DNA from: Rhabdophis nuchalis | Taxonomy: Eukaryota > Chordata > Lepidosauria > Squamata > Natricidae | Assembly (NCBI GenBank): GCA_039707465.1 | Contig: CM077644.1 | Coordinates: forward strand, 196,327,962 to 196,391,961 | DNA: 64,000 bases | Reading direction: 5' to 3' | Shown here: positions 1 through 9,669 of the stretch, piece after piece | Layout: each line of letters starts with the position of its first letter | Numbering within the stretch: the first letter of the stretch is position 1 | The notes under the pieces: model-generated | The model's database searches: none | Told to the model about the DNA's origin: nothing | Seen by the model: the letters and a program-made list of their open reading frames with translations, nothing else | Translations under genes and position numbers: made by a program

Positions 1-924
1 TTTTCCAATAAAATACCCATGACAATAAAACCCAAAAAATATTTAAAGAAAGCTTTCCCATTTCTTGAACTTCCTTTCCACATAAGCTCATTTGATAGTT
101 TACTTCAATGCTATTTTGCCAGGTATTTAGATTTGTTGACTATGTTTCCTGCTATCTTTTTTGTTCTTAAATATCTCATTCCTGTGCTTATTATTTCTAG
201 ATGTCTATAATAAATCACCCTTATATAGAAAGCAATGGAATATCCATAATTGTGTTCATAATAAGGCTGCCAACTTTAAATAAAATTATTTAAAATCACA
301 GGCATTATGATGTCATAATCTACCAGCTTTGAAACATAACACAACTTTTGTTAGGAGTCTTATATACTCTGCAAAATGAAAAGGTCTGTGAGGAACAAAA
401 GATAAATGCTTTACAAATAAAATAAATGGGCAACATAAAGCATAACCAAAGAATTCTAGATGAAAATACAGAACATTTTCTGTGGAATATAAATAGAACA
501 ATATTATAATAAAGTATATAAATAGTTTGCCATTGCTTGGAGTGTCAGAGACCATTTTTCTGACAACTAAAAATTGTGCAGAATAATATACTGTGGGCCA
601 TCCAACTCCAATTACTAAAATTTCAGATGTCCTTGATAGTCTTTCATTTCATAATCATGAGTTACTTGGAAGCATAATTACCTTTATAGATAAAAAGACA
701 AATTTTCTCTAGGGAATTAATTGTTGCAATTTAAAATACCACTGTGAATTGTTAACATCTCTTAACAATCACCCAGAGGCTCATGTTGTAAATGTTAGTA
801 AGGCTATTCAAAGCATGGCATAAATTCATGATTTAATTATGTAACACAGCATAGTTTCTGAAGTAATACACCTTTCCTGAGGTAATATACATAAGGACAT
901 GATGTTACAGTAACATTCTATAAA
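1..924. other. AT-rich intergenic DNA
   Basis: No gene, RNA or confident repeat is visible. Short ORFs on both strands have no recognisable motifs. Confidence 0.5.
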
Positions 925-1200
925 CATAGTTCTCAATGTACAACTGATCACTTACTGACTGGCATTTACTTCTGGTTTTGAGCAATACTCTGTAGTAAAC
1001 AATATCCTCACTTAATGACTGCTGTGCTCCCTTAATGATCATGGCATTTGCTTTATGACAGCCATTTTTGCTTAACGGTTGTTTCAAAAAAAGGTTGTAA
1101 AATCTGGTGAGCCATTTTACAACCATGATGAGTTACAAACATAGTTGTGTGGTTCTTTACAAACATAGTTGTGTGATCCTAACTCAAGGACTATCTCTAG
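925..1200. mobile_element. Decayed MITE of the family seen at 40751-41116
   Basis: It opens with a decayed form of the start seen at 40751 (TTCTCAATGTACAACTGATC), contains the typical 'cttaatgac' and 'cttaacgg' phrases, and closes with AACTCAAGGACTATCTCTAG, a decayed form of the AAGTCGAGGACTACCTG end seen at 41098-41116. It is internally deleted compared with the 366 bp copy. No coding capacity. Confidence 0.55.
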
Positions 1201-2637
1201 GTTCAATTTCTCAAAATAGGAAATGGTTAGATATATACTTATGATGCAATACATTTGCAGTACTAATTCATAATTCATGAAACTGTTGTTTATCTTTTTT
1301 AAAGCCCACATATACTTTTTATTGAGCTACACCTCAATAGAATTTCCAGATATGTTGCTACTGGATGCATGGATATTCATGCTCTGTTTTCAAACTTTAT
1401 GTGCTTGCTTTGGGAATAACCTGTGTACAAATGGTTAGTCCACAAGCTTTGAACTTAATGATAATGATGATATAAAATTGTATGATTTGGATCATAGCAA
1501 AGTAAAAATTCTTAACCTTTCTGCAGCAAATCTGTATCTACTTAGTCTTTTCTGGACCATTTCCCCATTCTTCTTTTTTCCAAAGAAAAATCTTTTGATA
1601 CAAAATGCAGGTAACCAACAATAGGGAGGATGCACTGAAGGTAGTAGAAAGTAAGCTAGACATTCCTTAACTATAGATGACAACCCTAATTGCACTGAAG
1701 AACATAATTTCTTATTAAAGAGCAGATGACAGAAATGTAAAGAGGAAAGTACAGATCTTTTGCTCAACAAATGTTTCATCTTAACAGGCAACATAGGACT
1801 GAAGTTTTTCTCTAAAACTTGGGAAGCAGAGGATAATACAATAGCTACGTTTCCTAGGAGATATGGTGGTTATTTTTTTGATAATGACAAAGGTTTCAAG
1901 ATCTCTCCCTTTTCTGAACCTTGTTCTATTGCTTCTCTATCGGTGTTTTCTCAAAAAGGGGGCAGGTAGTAAAAGGCAGTTGGGGGTTGGCAAAAGAGGT
2001 TTTTATGGCTACAGAGATGAATGGGTTACCGTTAGTCTTAAGCTCCCAGAAAAAAAATACTATTAATATTTTAGGAGGTCCTATCAAAGCAAACATTTGA
2101 CATTTTCAGCCAAATTCATCTATCAAAAATTAAAGTGCAGTTTGTAATATAGTTCTTTAGTATGTATTCATGGTTATTCTTTTTTTTTTTGGTCTTAACA
2201 AATATAAAAGTCTTCAGAAAGTGAAACAAAATCAGCAACTGGAAGAATCCAAATCAATCGGGAAATAATATTTTTAGAATGCAATCATTAAGTTATTATT
2301 TCTACTTACTTGAAGGTGGGTGAAAGGAATATAGGATTCCTCTAATAAATGGTATAGGAACCTATAGTAGAATTTCATGAGCACAATATTTTTTTAGATT
2401 GCCATTGCCTGAAAGAGATTTGACTTCATTAGTGTAAGAAGAAAAATCTAGTCTGGTTCCAAGCTGGAAGAAAGACACTGGAAATAAAATGGAGACTGGC
2501 TACATGGAAAGAAGGTCTATGTTTATTTCCACCCCCTCAGACTCTTCAGTGACAGCTGCATGTTTCAGGGGTGACTGACAAAATGGCTGAGTGAATGGAA
2601 GGATTTTATAGAGTTCTGAGATTTGGTGATTTAGATC
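1201..2637. other. AT-rich intergenic DNA
   Basis: No supported gene or repeat. The 100-codon minus-strand frame at 1492-1794 has no domain or splice context that I recognise. Confidence 0.45.
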
Positions 2638-2735
2638 AGGGGTCCCCAACCTTTGCAACTTTAAGTCTGAAGGACTTCAGCTCCCAGACGTCTCCAGCCA
2701 GCTTTGCTCCAGGGGTTTGTGTAATGCAGTGAACC
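2638..2735. mobile_element. Fragment of a palindromic hAT-like MITE
   Basis: It begins with CAGGGGTCCCCAACCTTTG, then 'caactttaag' and 'ggacttcagctccca', followed by 'cagccagctttgct'. The inverse of the same sequence occurs at 6736-6816 and a decayed copy at 40320-40400. Only one arm is kept here. Confidence 0.5.
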
Positions 2736-3490
2736 TTGTGTCTTTTGCTGTTCAAATGGTGGTGGGTAAATCTTATTGTGTCCTGTCCTTAGAATTTGGG
2801 TGGGGGAATGTAAATTCTTAATACCATCAGCTCCAGCCTTCTGTGGCAGTTGTGGCTGAAGGTATTTTATTTATGAATAGATTGGCCCAGTCTTTTGTAA
2901 TAAGGTTAAAATATGCCTCTCTAAAGACTTGAGGCTATGGCAAGAAGACTGGGGCTGCTTTCTGCCTTTGTCAATATTTTCTCCATTTCTCCTTTGGGAA
3001 AATATAATATTCCATCTCTTTTAATATTCCCCAAAATATTTAATTATCGGGGGGGGGGGGGCTTCCTACATTAGTTACTACTGTATACGAAAACTGAAAT
3101 AAAGCTTTGATTAACTTTGTCCAGTGGGACTTAAATACAGGTTTCCATTTCCTTATTGAAGCAGAAAAATTATGGCTTGGTGACAGTGCTTGATTTGCAT
3201 GCAGAAAGTCCCAGGACTGTCTAGTTCAGCATGAGAAAGACATTTGCCAAATCACAAAGAACTGAAAGGTGGGTAAGTGCTGAAATGTACTGGTTTATTT
3301 GGAAATGTAATCAATTATCAGAGAAAACAAAAGAAAGGTAAGCTGGGTAGTATGGTTTATAGCTACTAATAATAATCATGGCTTGGTAACCTGTTTGATT
3401 AGCATAGGAGCATTCTACTAAAGTTGCTATTTTTAAAATATATCATTTACCAATGGAAAGTATATTCTAATTATGGAACAAAACAAAGAT
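2736..3490. other. Intergenic DNA with a poly-G run
   Basis: No gene seen. A run of about 12 G lies at 3050-3061. Confidence 0.45.
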
Positions 3491-3685
3491 AGTTTGGCAT
3501 AGTAGTTAAGGCATCAGGCTAGAAACTAGGAGACTATAAGTTCTAGTTCTGCTTTAGACACAAGTCATCTGGGTGACGTTTGATCAATCAATTTCTTTCA
3601 GTCCTAAGGAGGTGGCAATGGCAAATCAATGCCTAAAAACCTGAAGGAAATTGTCCAAGCAGTCACCAAGAACTGGATACAATGG
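3491..3685 (+). mobile_element. Decayed tRNA-derived SINE
   Basis: The head 'tagtagttaaggcatcagg' resembles a pol III box A region, 'agttctagttc' stands where box B would be, and the tail contains 'caagcagtcaccaagaactg', similar to a common squamate SINE tail. It is heavily mutated with no clear target duplication. Confidence 0.5.
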
Positions 3686-4818
3686 AATAAAAGATATTTT
3701 TTCTAATTATGTAGATGTCCTTGATTATCTTTGCTGAAATATTTTGAAGGGAGGTGGATCCCTATTTCATTTTTTAAATACTTCTGTATACCTTATGTTT
3801 ATAGCATGCTAAAACTTGTTTCCTGCTTTTTGGCCCAAATAATGTTAGCACACAACAGCCTGAATTCACTATTACAGAGAATTTTTACAGCTGCACCAAT
3901 TTCTGACTCTTGTTATTTATTGAGAAAGCACAGTTCTGTGAAGAATAAAAACAATTATTTTAAGAATATTGCATATATGACTGTGATACTGAATTTGCAT
4001 TGCATCTTGTATGCATCAAATGTAATAAACTGCCAACTGTATTTATATGAACTGGGGTCTCATTTCCATACCACATTCACATAACTTAAATTCAAACTTA
4101 TACAACAAATTAGGTTCTACTAGGTTTTTATTGCAAGTATCCAAAATTGTAGACCTTTCTTGAACATAGATTGTTACCATGAATAAATTGCAATATAAGT
4201 GTAATTGCATGTGTGAATGCATATGGGATTTAAATATGCTGATATATAGTATTCGTTTCAGCTGAACCAGAAGCTACTGTATGTTAATTTTATTGGCATT
4301 CCAATTTTACTTTGATTAATATATAAAAATGGCATACTGTAAACTTGCACAAGAGGTTCAAATGAAACTACGATCACTATAAAATGAGACTTAATGGGAC
4401 ATAATTTTATACTGTCTGTAAATGGTAAAATCTATGTTGCCCTAAAGATATTTAGATGCATTTATTGATAAGTACCCAGGGTTTTTTTAAAACTTTCAAA
4501 GCAGTGACTCTTATTTTAATGAAAGATGAATTGCTGATTAGGACTACTGAAGTAATGGGAAAAAGTTAGTTCTGAATGCTGTTATTGAATTCACTAGACC
4601 TGTCCTTTCATAGCATTAACACCTTCTAATTTAGAAATTTTAATTTAGTACAGAAACATCTGCCAATTTGAGGGAGGCTAGCTAATCTAAACATATTAAT
4701 TTAGTTCTAGGCATTTCTGAAATTAGTCATTAAAAATGTTGACATATCCCAAATACATAGTGTAAAGTTTTGATTCAAAGAAGCAGCACTAGTTGCCAAA
4801 AGGCAGATATTGCATAAC
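3686..4818. other. AT-rich intergenic DNA
   Basis: No supported feature. The 117-codon frame at 3731-4084 (+) lacks recognisable motifs and spans ordinary AT-rich sequence. Confidence 0.45.
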
Positions 4819-5321
4819 TCTATATAAATAAAAATGTAACTATGAGTTTGTTCAAAACCGCTAATCTCAGAAACTACTGCACCAATCGCCACCAAATTTT
4901 CACACAACTTTCCTTACAAGTGCAGCACCAATGATACGTACACATGGTATGGATGGCACACCGGTGTCAGGTACATGCCACACAAATGTAAAACTGCAGC
5001 TCTTCTGTGTGTTTCCCTCACTCGCTCAATCGCCCCCCCTCCCCTTCGCAGCCCCTCCCACCCGGCCACTTTTCAGCTCACATCACTTGTACGAGCGGTG
5101 GAGCGGTCTGCGTCGTATCCGCGACGGTCGCCTCCTCAGCAGCCTCTCTCTCCTCTGCCACCACTGCCCGTGCTGCCAACTCCCCTCCCACCAAGGCCGC
5201 TGCCGAGTCAGTGGCCTCTCTCTCCTCTCTCTCTAGGTAGGTAGGTAGGTAGGTAGGTAGAGGGATAGAGAGAGAGAGAAGGAGAAATACAGTAGGTAGG
5301 TAGGTAGGTAGGTAGGTAGGT

Positions 5322-5352
<31 letters not shown>

Positions 5353-5433
5353 TAGAGGGGTAGAGGGAGAAATACAGTAGGTAGGTAGATTTAACCAGAC
5401 TGGGCCACAGCAACACATGGCCGGGATAGCTAG
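4819..5433 (+). mobile_element. Probable non-autonomous Helitron (rolling-circle transposon)
   Basis: The 5' end TCTATATAAATAAAAATGTA has the TC start and AT-rich leader common in short Helitrons, followed by 'gcaccaatcgccaccaaat', a phrase like those after Helitron 5' ends. The 3' end has a short hairpin, GGCCA at 5403-5407 pairing with TGGCC at 5418-5422, eight bases before the terminal CTAG (5430-5433), which is followed by T. A CTRR end preceded by a hairpin is the Helitron signature. The body carries GC-rich pyrimidine-rich DNA and expanded tetranucleotide repeats. No Rep/helicase ORF is present. The base before the TC is C rather than the expected A, so the 5' edge may be off by one or two bases. 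Confidence 0.6.
5236..5392. repeat. Tetranucleotide repeat cluster (GTAG)n, (GCAG)n
   Basis: Blocks of GTAG units at about 5236-5260 and 5293-5325 pass into GCAG units to 5353 and then short GTAG again near 5379-5391. They lie inside the Helitron. The proline/leucine-rich frames across it are microsatellite translations. Confidence 0.85.
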
Positions 5434-5918
5434 TGAAAAAAAAATGTCAGACATACAATGCTGACAGCATAAATGAACAGTATCCCTAGATAATAATGTA
5501 TACATGAATTTACAACATTGACCCAGTAATTTGACCTAGAAAAAATGAGAAAGCCAAGGTCATATTTTAGAAATGGCACAATGTGCTATTTACAGACCTT
5601 TTGTAAATAGATTTCAAATGTTTCCTGTCTGAAAGTTATAAACTAATAGTTGATAGTTGAAAATAAAGCTGCTCAAATCTCAAGCATTTTATTTTTGCAA
5701 GGGAATTGCTGGTCCTTGACAGCAACAAATAGCAAAAATCATTACAATGCCAATTACAGAAATAATCAGTGTTGAGCAAGGTGGAAAAACAAAAGAAACA
5801 TTAATACTACAAACAAATAATTAAATATGATTACATAGTATACAAATTAATTAACAATAGGTTTCTCTATACATAGATAAAATATATTTACACTTGCAAA
5901 ATAAACATTATTTTATGC
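5434..5918. other. AT-rich intergenic DNA
   Basis: No supported feature. Confidence 0.5.
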
Positions 5919-6735
5919 TTAATTTTGTCTGAAATTAATACCTGGATATTCTATTAAAATTTCTAAGAATAGGAATTGGGAGACTAGACAAAAATTGTTC
6001 AGAATGGTGGGGTCCAGGGATGGCTTCTTGAGTAGGAAGCACACCAATGCCTCTTTAAAAGGAGCTAGGAACACTCCTCTAACAAGGATGAATTTACCAT
6101 CACTTGGACCCACCCACATGATACCTCCTGGGTGGCCTTAACCAACCTGGAGGGGCATTGATATAATATGCGGATGGTGGTGTTTGCATTCCATAGGATC
6201 TTGTTCACTTCCTCAGTCCAACAGAATCAAAGTGTTTCCAGAAAACTGAATAAGTCCACTCTCTAGGTATCTCCATAGGACTTGAATCATGCTTAGGATT
6301 CAATTTGGAATAAATCTAAGCAATTTTATAATCCAGATGCCTGGAATTTTTTTCTGCACAGCCCTGTAGTTAATGTCTGGCTCACCCTTTTCAAGAAGAG
6401 TCCAGGTGACTCTAAACAGGGCTGTTAAACAGCATTCTGTGGACTCAATAAATGTGGAGAAGTATTGCCACACTTACTGCCAAAGCTAAATGGCTTAACT
6501 CATGTTCTGCCTAGTTTGTTCTTCCTTTTCTTTCAATGGCACTCTAAGTATTTTCACCTCACTCAACTCCTCCATGAACCATGGGAAGTGATGGGCAGAA
6601 AGGTTGCATAGATGAGATCTTGTCTAAGGTTCTGGTAGATTCCCTATCCAGGCAGCTATCAGGGCTTCTGCACAACCATGTAGTAGATCATCAGGTATTT
6701 TTCCCAATGAAAACCCAGTTGATTCCATTACTCAC
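5919..6735 (-). mobile_element. Old L2-clade LINE fragment, antisense
   Basis: Minus-strand translation at 5919-6119 contains LLKKPSLDPTILNNF, matching LLKKPSLDPALLTNY in the better L2 copy at 24746-26908. This is the reverse transcriptase region upstream of catalytic motif A. The frame is broken by stops and shifts. The DNA beyond about 6120 probably continues toward the 5' part of the same copy, but I cannot align it with confidence. Confidence 0.65.
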
Positions 6736-6816
6736 TCTAGCTAGCTCTGCTGGCTGGAGAATTCTGGGAGTTGAAGTCCACAAACCTTAGAGTTGCCAAG
6801 TTTGAGGACCCCTGCA
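6736..6816. mobile_element. Palindromic MITE fragment
   Basis: 'agctctgctggctgg', 'gaattctgggagttgaagtc', then 'gttgccaagtttgaggaccc' ending CCCCTGCA: the inverse of the arm at 2638-2735. One arm only. Confidence 0.5.
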
Positions 6817-7033
6817 CTGGGGGAACAGCAATCAAATGGGTCCAGCTTCCTAGTGCAGAGGGACAGCACAAGAAAACCTCAATGTCACCGGGGTGCTATC
6901 AAATTGCCACTGCTCTGACAAGAGAACTACATCCAATGTGAAGCCATTGTCCCAAATCAGGCCAAGAATAACCTAGGAGAGGCTCATGGACATCACAAGG
7001 CCATGAACTCCTGGATCTTTTGGAGGTCCATCC
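6817..7033. other. Left flank of the LTR element
   Basis: Moderately GC-rich unclassified DNA, possibly the 5' part of the antisense L2 that begins at 5919. It ends with CATCC (7029-7033), the left target duplication of the LTR retrotransposon. Confidence 0.4.
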
Positions 7034-7364
7034 TGTTGTGTCCTCGACCTGCGACCGGTCTCGACTTACGACCGGCCGCAGGTCTTCCAGGCTGCCTCTT
7101 GGAGCCTTGGCAACAGGCTGTAGCAAGGCAGCCAACTGACAGACGCGCCTGATTGGCTGAGGCGCGCCTGGCCCTTGCTGCAGCCTGATTGGCTCCCCCT
7201 TTGACAGCTCCAAATATAAAGAGCTGTCAAAGCGCGGGAGCCCCTGTCTACCGCACCTTTTCTTTAACTGAACTTTCTTTCCTTGTAAGCTGTGCCTAGC
7301 TAAATAAAAGCTATGTTTCTGAGCAAACCTGATGTGGACCCACTTATTGACCGAAGTCACAATA
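7034..7364 (+). repeat. 5' LTR
   Basis: Ends TGTTGTG...CACAATA form imperfect terminal inverted repeats (the perfect partner would be CACAACA). It holds two GATTGG (inverted CCAAT) boxes, a TATA-like box and an AATAAA signal at 7303-7308. Left flank is CATCC. Confidence 0.88.
7151..7231 (+). promoter_or_regulatory. LTR core promoter: two inverted CCAAT boxes and a TATA box in a hairpin
   Basis: GATTGG occurs at 7151-7156 and 7187-7192. The TATA-like AATATAAA (7213-7220) sits in the 10-nt loop between perfect 11 bp inverted repeats, TTTGACAGCTC (7200-7210) and GAGCTGTCAAA (7221-7231). The same arrangement lies 1633 bp downstream in the 3' LTR. Confidence 0.6.
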
Positions 7365-7365
7365 C

Positions 7366-7383
7366 TGGCGAGGAAGGTGGGAT
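7366..7383 (+). other. Candidate tRNA primer-binding site
   Basis: TGGCGAGGAAGGTGGGAT starts two bases after the 5' LTR, where the minus-strand primer site lies in LTR elements. The leading TGG matches a tRNA CCA end. I cannot assign the tRNA. Confidence 0.6.
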
Positions 7384-7459
7384 CAGGCAGCGCTCATCGA
7401 GAAATAGCGAAAAGAATTTTTACCCTCCCTGTTTTGTTGCGGTACGATCAACGGGATCG

Positions 7460-7674
7460 TTTCCTCCGCTCGGCCCATCGACGCGGCCACGGAAACCAGG
7501 GCCTCCACACGGGCCACCTCGAGCTCTCCCTGCCGGTCAACGACGACCAGGCCAGGACGCTCGACGACCTTTCCTCCGCTCGGCCCATCGACGCGGCCAC
7601 GGAAACCAGGGCCTCCTACGGCCCACCTCGAGCGTTTTCCTGCCGGCTAATACGACCGGGCCAGGACGCTCGAC
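7460..7674. repeat. 110 bp tandem duplication inside the LTR element
   Basis: The unit starting TTTCCTCCGCTCGGCCCATC at 7460 begins again at 7570, followed in both copies by 'gacgcggccacggaaacc', and both copies end near 'aggacgctcgacgacc'. The second copy has small differences. Confidence 0.85.
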
Positions 7675-7913
7675 GACCTCTCGAGCTGCGGCGGCCGAGG
7701 CCTCGAAACCGCGCAAGCCGTGGCTACCCCGGCAGCGGCCGACGACCTGCCGCGGGACACCGCTTCGCCCTCGGACAAAGCCAACAGAAACAGCCAGGAA
7801 CTAAGAACGCACCGCTTCTTCTCGGATCGAGCCGACAGAAGCAGCCAAGGCCTACGGGACTCCTGAGTCGCCGTGCAAGGCCCACCTACCGCCGCTACGA
7901 CAAGCCTCCGCAC

Positions 7914-8017
7914 CAAAAGAAACCGACAAGCCTCGCACCCAAAGAAACCGACAAGCCTTCGCACCCAAAAGAAACCGACAAGCCTTCGCACCCAAAAGAA
8001 ACCGACAAGCCTTCAAA
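7914..8017. repeat. Minisatellite, unit about 28 bp, roughly four copies
   Basis: Units of the form AAAAGAAACCGACAAGCCTT plus 'cgcaccc' repeat in tandem. The first unit is one or two bases shorter and the last is degenerate. Confidence 0.85.
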
Positions 8018-8650
8018 CGCAAGGCGAGGCACCAGACCACCGCAGCGCCAGCAGCACCAGCAGCAGAGCAGCGGCAGCCGTCCAGCAGCAACAGCGGCAG
8101 CCATCCGGCTGCCTCGCTGGGGCCCAACAACCCCGCCCGGCCGGGCCTGGGTTTCCCCGACTCCCAGCAACCATCTTCGGCCTGGCCGGGCTGACGCCGA
8201 CCAGGCCCTCCCATCGAAGACCACGCCGAGATCCGTGAGACCTGCAAAAGGGCCTTCGCTAGTCAGGCCTCCCTGCCACCTCCCTGTCAGGCCTGTCCTG
8301 CCTCCCGCCATCATCGGCCTGGCCCAAGCCGACCAGTCGACCAGGCCTCCCTATCGAAGACCACGCCTCCTCGCCTGACTACCGGCAACCTTCATAGGCC
8401 TAGCTCAAGCCGAGCGGACGACCAGGCCTACACAACAATCGCCACGCCCCCTCGCCCCGACTCACCGTTCCAGAGGACTCCGCCTATCCGGTAGGCCTCT
8501 CCGATGACGTCGCCTGGAGCTACACCCCGGCAAGGAGGAGCTTCCAGGGACACGTCCTCTTCCTCCAGCTCCTGACGAGACTCTGGGACAATCCAGCGGA
8601 CTGCGCATGCTCCGCTCTCCTGATGGACAGCTTTTCGCGCATGCGCAGAC

Positions 8651-8666
8651 CGAGGGGGGAAAGGGG
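8651..8666 (+). other. Polypurine tract
   Basis: The purine run GAGGGGGGAAAGGGG lies directly before the 3' LTR, the usual plus-strand primer position. Confidence 0.8.
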
Positions 8667-8997
8667 TGTTGTGTCCTCGACCTGCGACCGGTCTCGACTT
8701 ACGACCGGCCGCAGGTCTTCCAGGCTGCCTCTTGGAGCCTTGGCAACAGGCTGTAGCAAGGCAGCCAACTGACAGACGCGCCTGATTGGCTGAGGCGCGC
8801 CTGGCCCTTGCTGCAGCCTGATTGGCTCCCCCTTTGACAGCTCCAAATATAAAGAGCTGTCAAAGCGCGGGAGCCCCTGTCTACCGCACCTTTTCTTTAA
8901 CTGAACTTTCTTTCCTTGTAAGCTGTGCCTAGCTAAATAAAAGCTATGTTTCTGAGCAAACCTGATGTGGACCCACTTATTGACCGAAGTCACAATA
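8667..8997 (+). repeat. 3' LTR
   Basis: It looks base-for-base the same as 7034-7364, has the same promoter and AATAAA elements, and is followed by the target duplication CATCC (8998-9002). Confidence 0.88.
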
Positions 8998-9002
8998 CAT
9001 CC

Positions 9003-9652
9003 CAGGGATGGCAAGTTGAACCATAAATCTGCCTCCAGCAACTCAGGCAGGGAAGTTGGCACTCAGCAGGAGGCTGGTAGAATAACAACAATTCCAATTG
9101 CTTTTGTGAGCCTAACTTCAGGAACAGGGTCTCACAACCAGAAACTTGTACAGCAAGGTCCCAGATGGCTACCAGAGATTCCCCTATTACAATTCCTATC
9201 CCTAATCCCCTGCCCAGAGATCTCAGCTGGTGCATATTTCTGAGAAGGCAGCCCCTCCTTCTTAGCCCAGCTAAGTCTAATAAGAGGACCTTTGTTATCA
9301 ATCAACCTGGCATTAAGTAGCAACAGTCAAAAATCCTGGGCCATGTCGGTCTACAGATCAGTACCTGGGTGTAAGCACAGATGGCTGGAACACACCACCA
9401 ATATTAGACATTGAAGGCATCTTCCCTACTGCAGCCTACCCTCTAACTCCCATTGAAACATCCCTTGCCATCACCCATCCCTGAGTCCCCAGAGGTTCCT
9501 AACCCTGACTTCCCAATTCCCTTAGCTGGCGGGGGTTACTCCATCACAAATATGCAACCCAAATACACAGCATCAGCCAGGGGGTAGTGGCAGGGCCCAT
9601 AGCGCTTCAACGCTACTTCTCAATATAATGGAACTCAAAACAGTGAACCCTG
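9003..9652. other. Right flank of the LTR element, unclassified old repeat-like DNA
   Basis: This continues the segment interrupted by the LTR element. It is more GC-rich than the surroundings and may be the 5' region of an antisense L2 copy. No intact ORF. Confidence 0.35.
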
Positions 9653-9669
9653 AACAGGTAGGTTTTTTT

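Larger units (their letters stand above)
7460..8378 (+). other. Open GC-rich frame in the LTR element interior, function unknown
   Basis: A frame with its first ATG inside the 5' LTR (7332) stays open to 8378 (348 codons). The product is rich in Arg, Pro, Lys and Gln and includes repeats such as KETDKPSHP, encoded by the 28 bp tandem units. No zinc knuckle, protease or other retroelement motif is visible. In DNA this GC-rich, stop codons are rare by chance and overlapping minus frames are also open, so it may not be translated. Confidence 0.25.
7034..8997 (+). mobile_element. Young non-autonomous LTR retrotransposon
   Basis: Two 331 bp direct repeats (7034-7364 and 8667-8997) start TGTTGTG and end CACAATA and look identical by eye. 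They are flanked by the 5 bp target duplication CATCC (7029-7033, 8998-9002). The 5' LTR is followed by a primer-binding-site candidate, and the 3' LTR is preceded by a polypurine tract. The 1302 bp interior is GC-rich, with two tandem-repeat blocks, and encodes no recognisable gag, protease, reverse transcriptase or integrase. It must therefore have moved with proteins from another element. Identical LTRs imply recent insertion or conversion. The superfamily is unknown; 5 bp duplications fit Gypsy or BEL-type elements. Confidence 0.88.

Noticed and set aside
4931..5505. Several overlapping Pro/Ser/Leu-rich frames
   Set aside because: They translate the pyrimidine-rich DNA and tetranucleotide repeats of the Helitron.
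6899..7360. Minus-strand 153-codon frame, repeated at 8520-9062
   Set aside because: It is the reverse complement of the LTR and occurs twice only because the LTR does.
7332..8378. 348-codon frame as a genuine gene
   Set aside because: Its start lies in the LTR, composition follows GC-rich tandem repeats, several other frames are equally open, and no domain is visible. Listed only as an uncertain frame.
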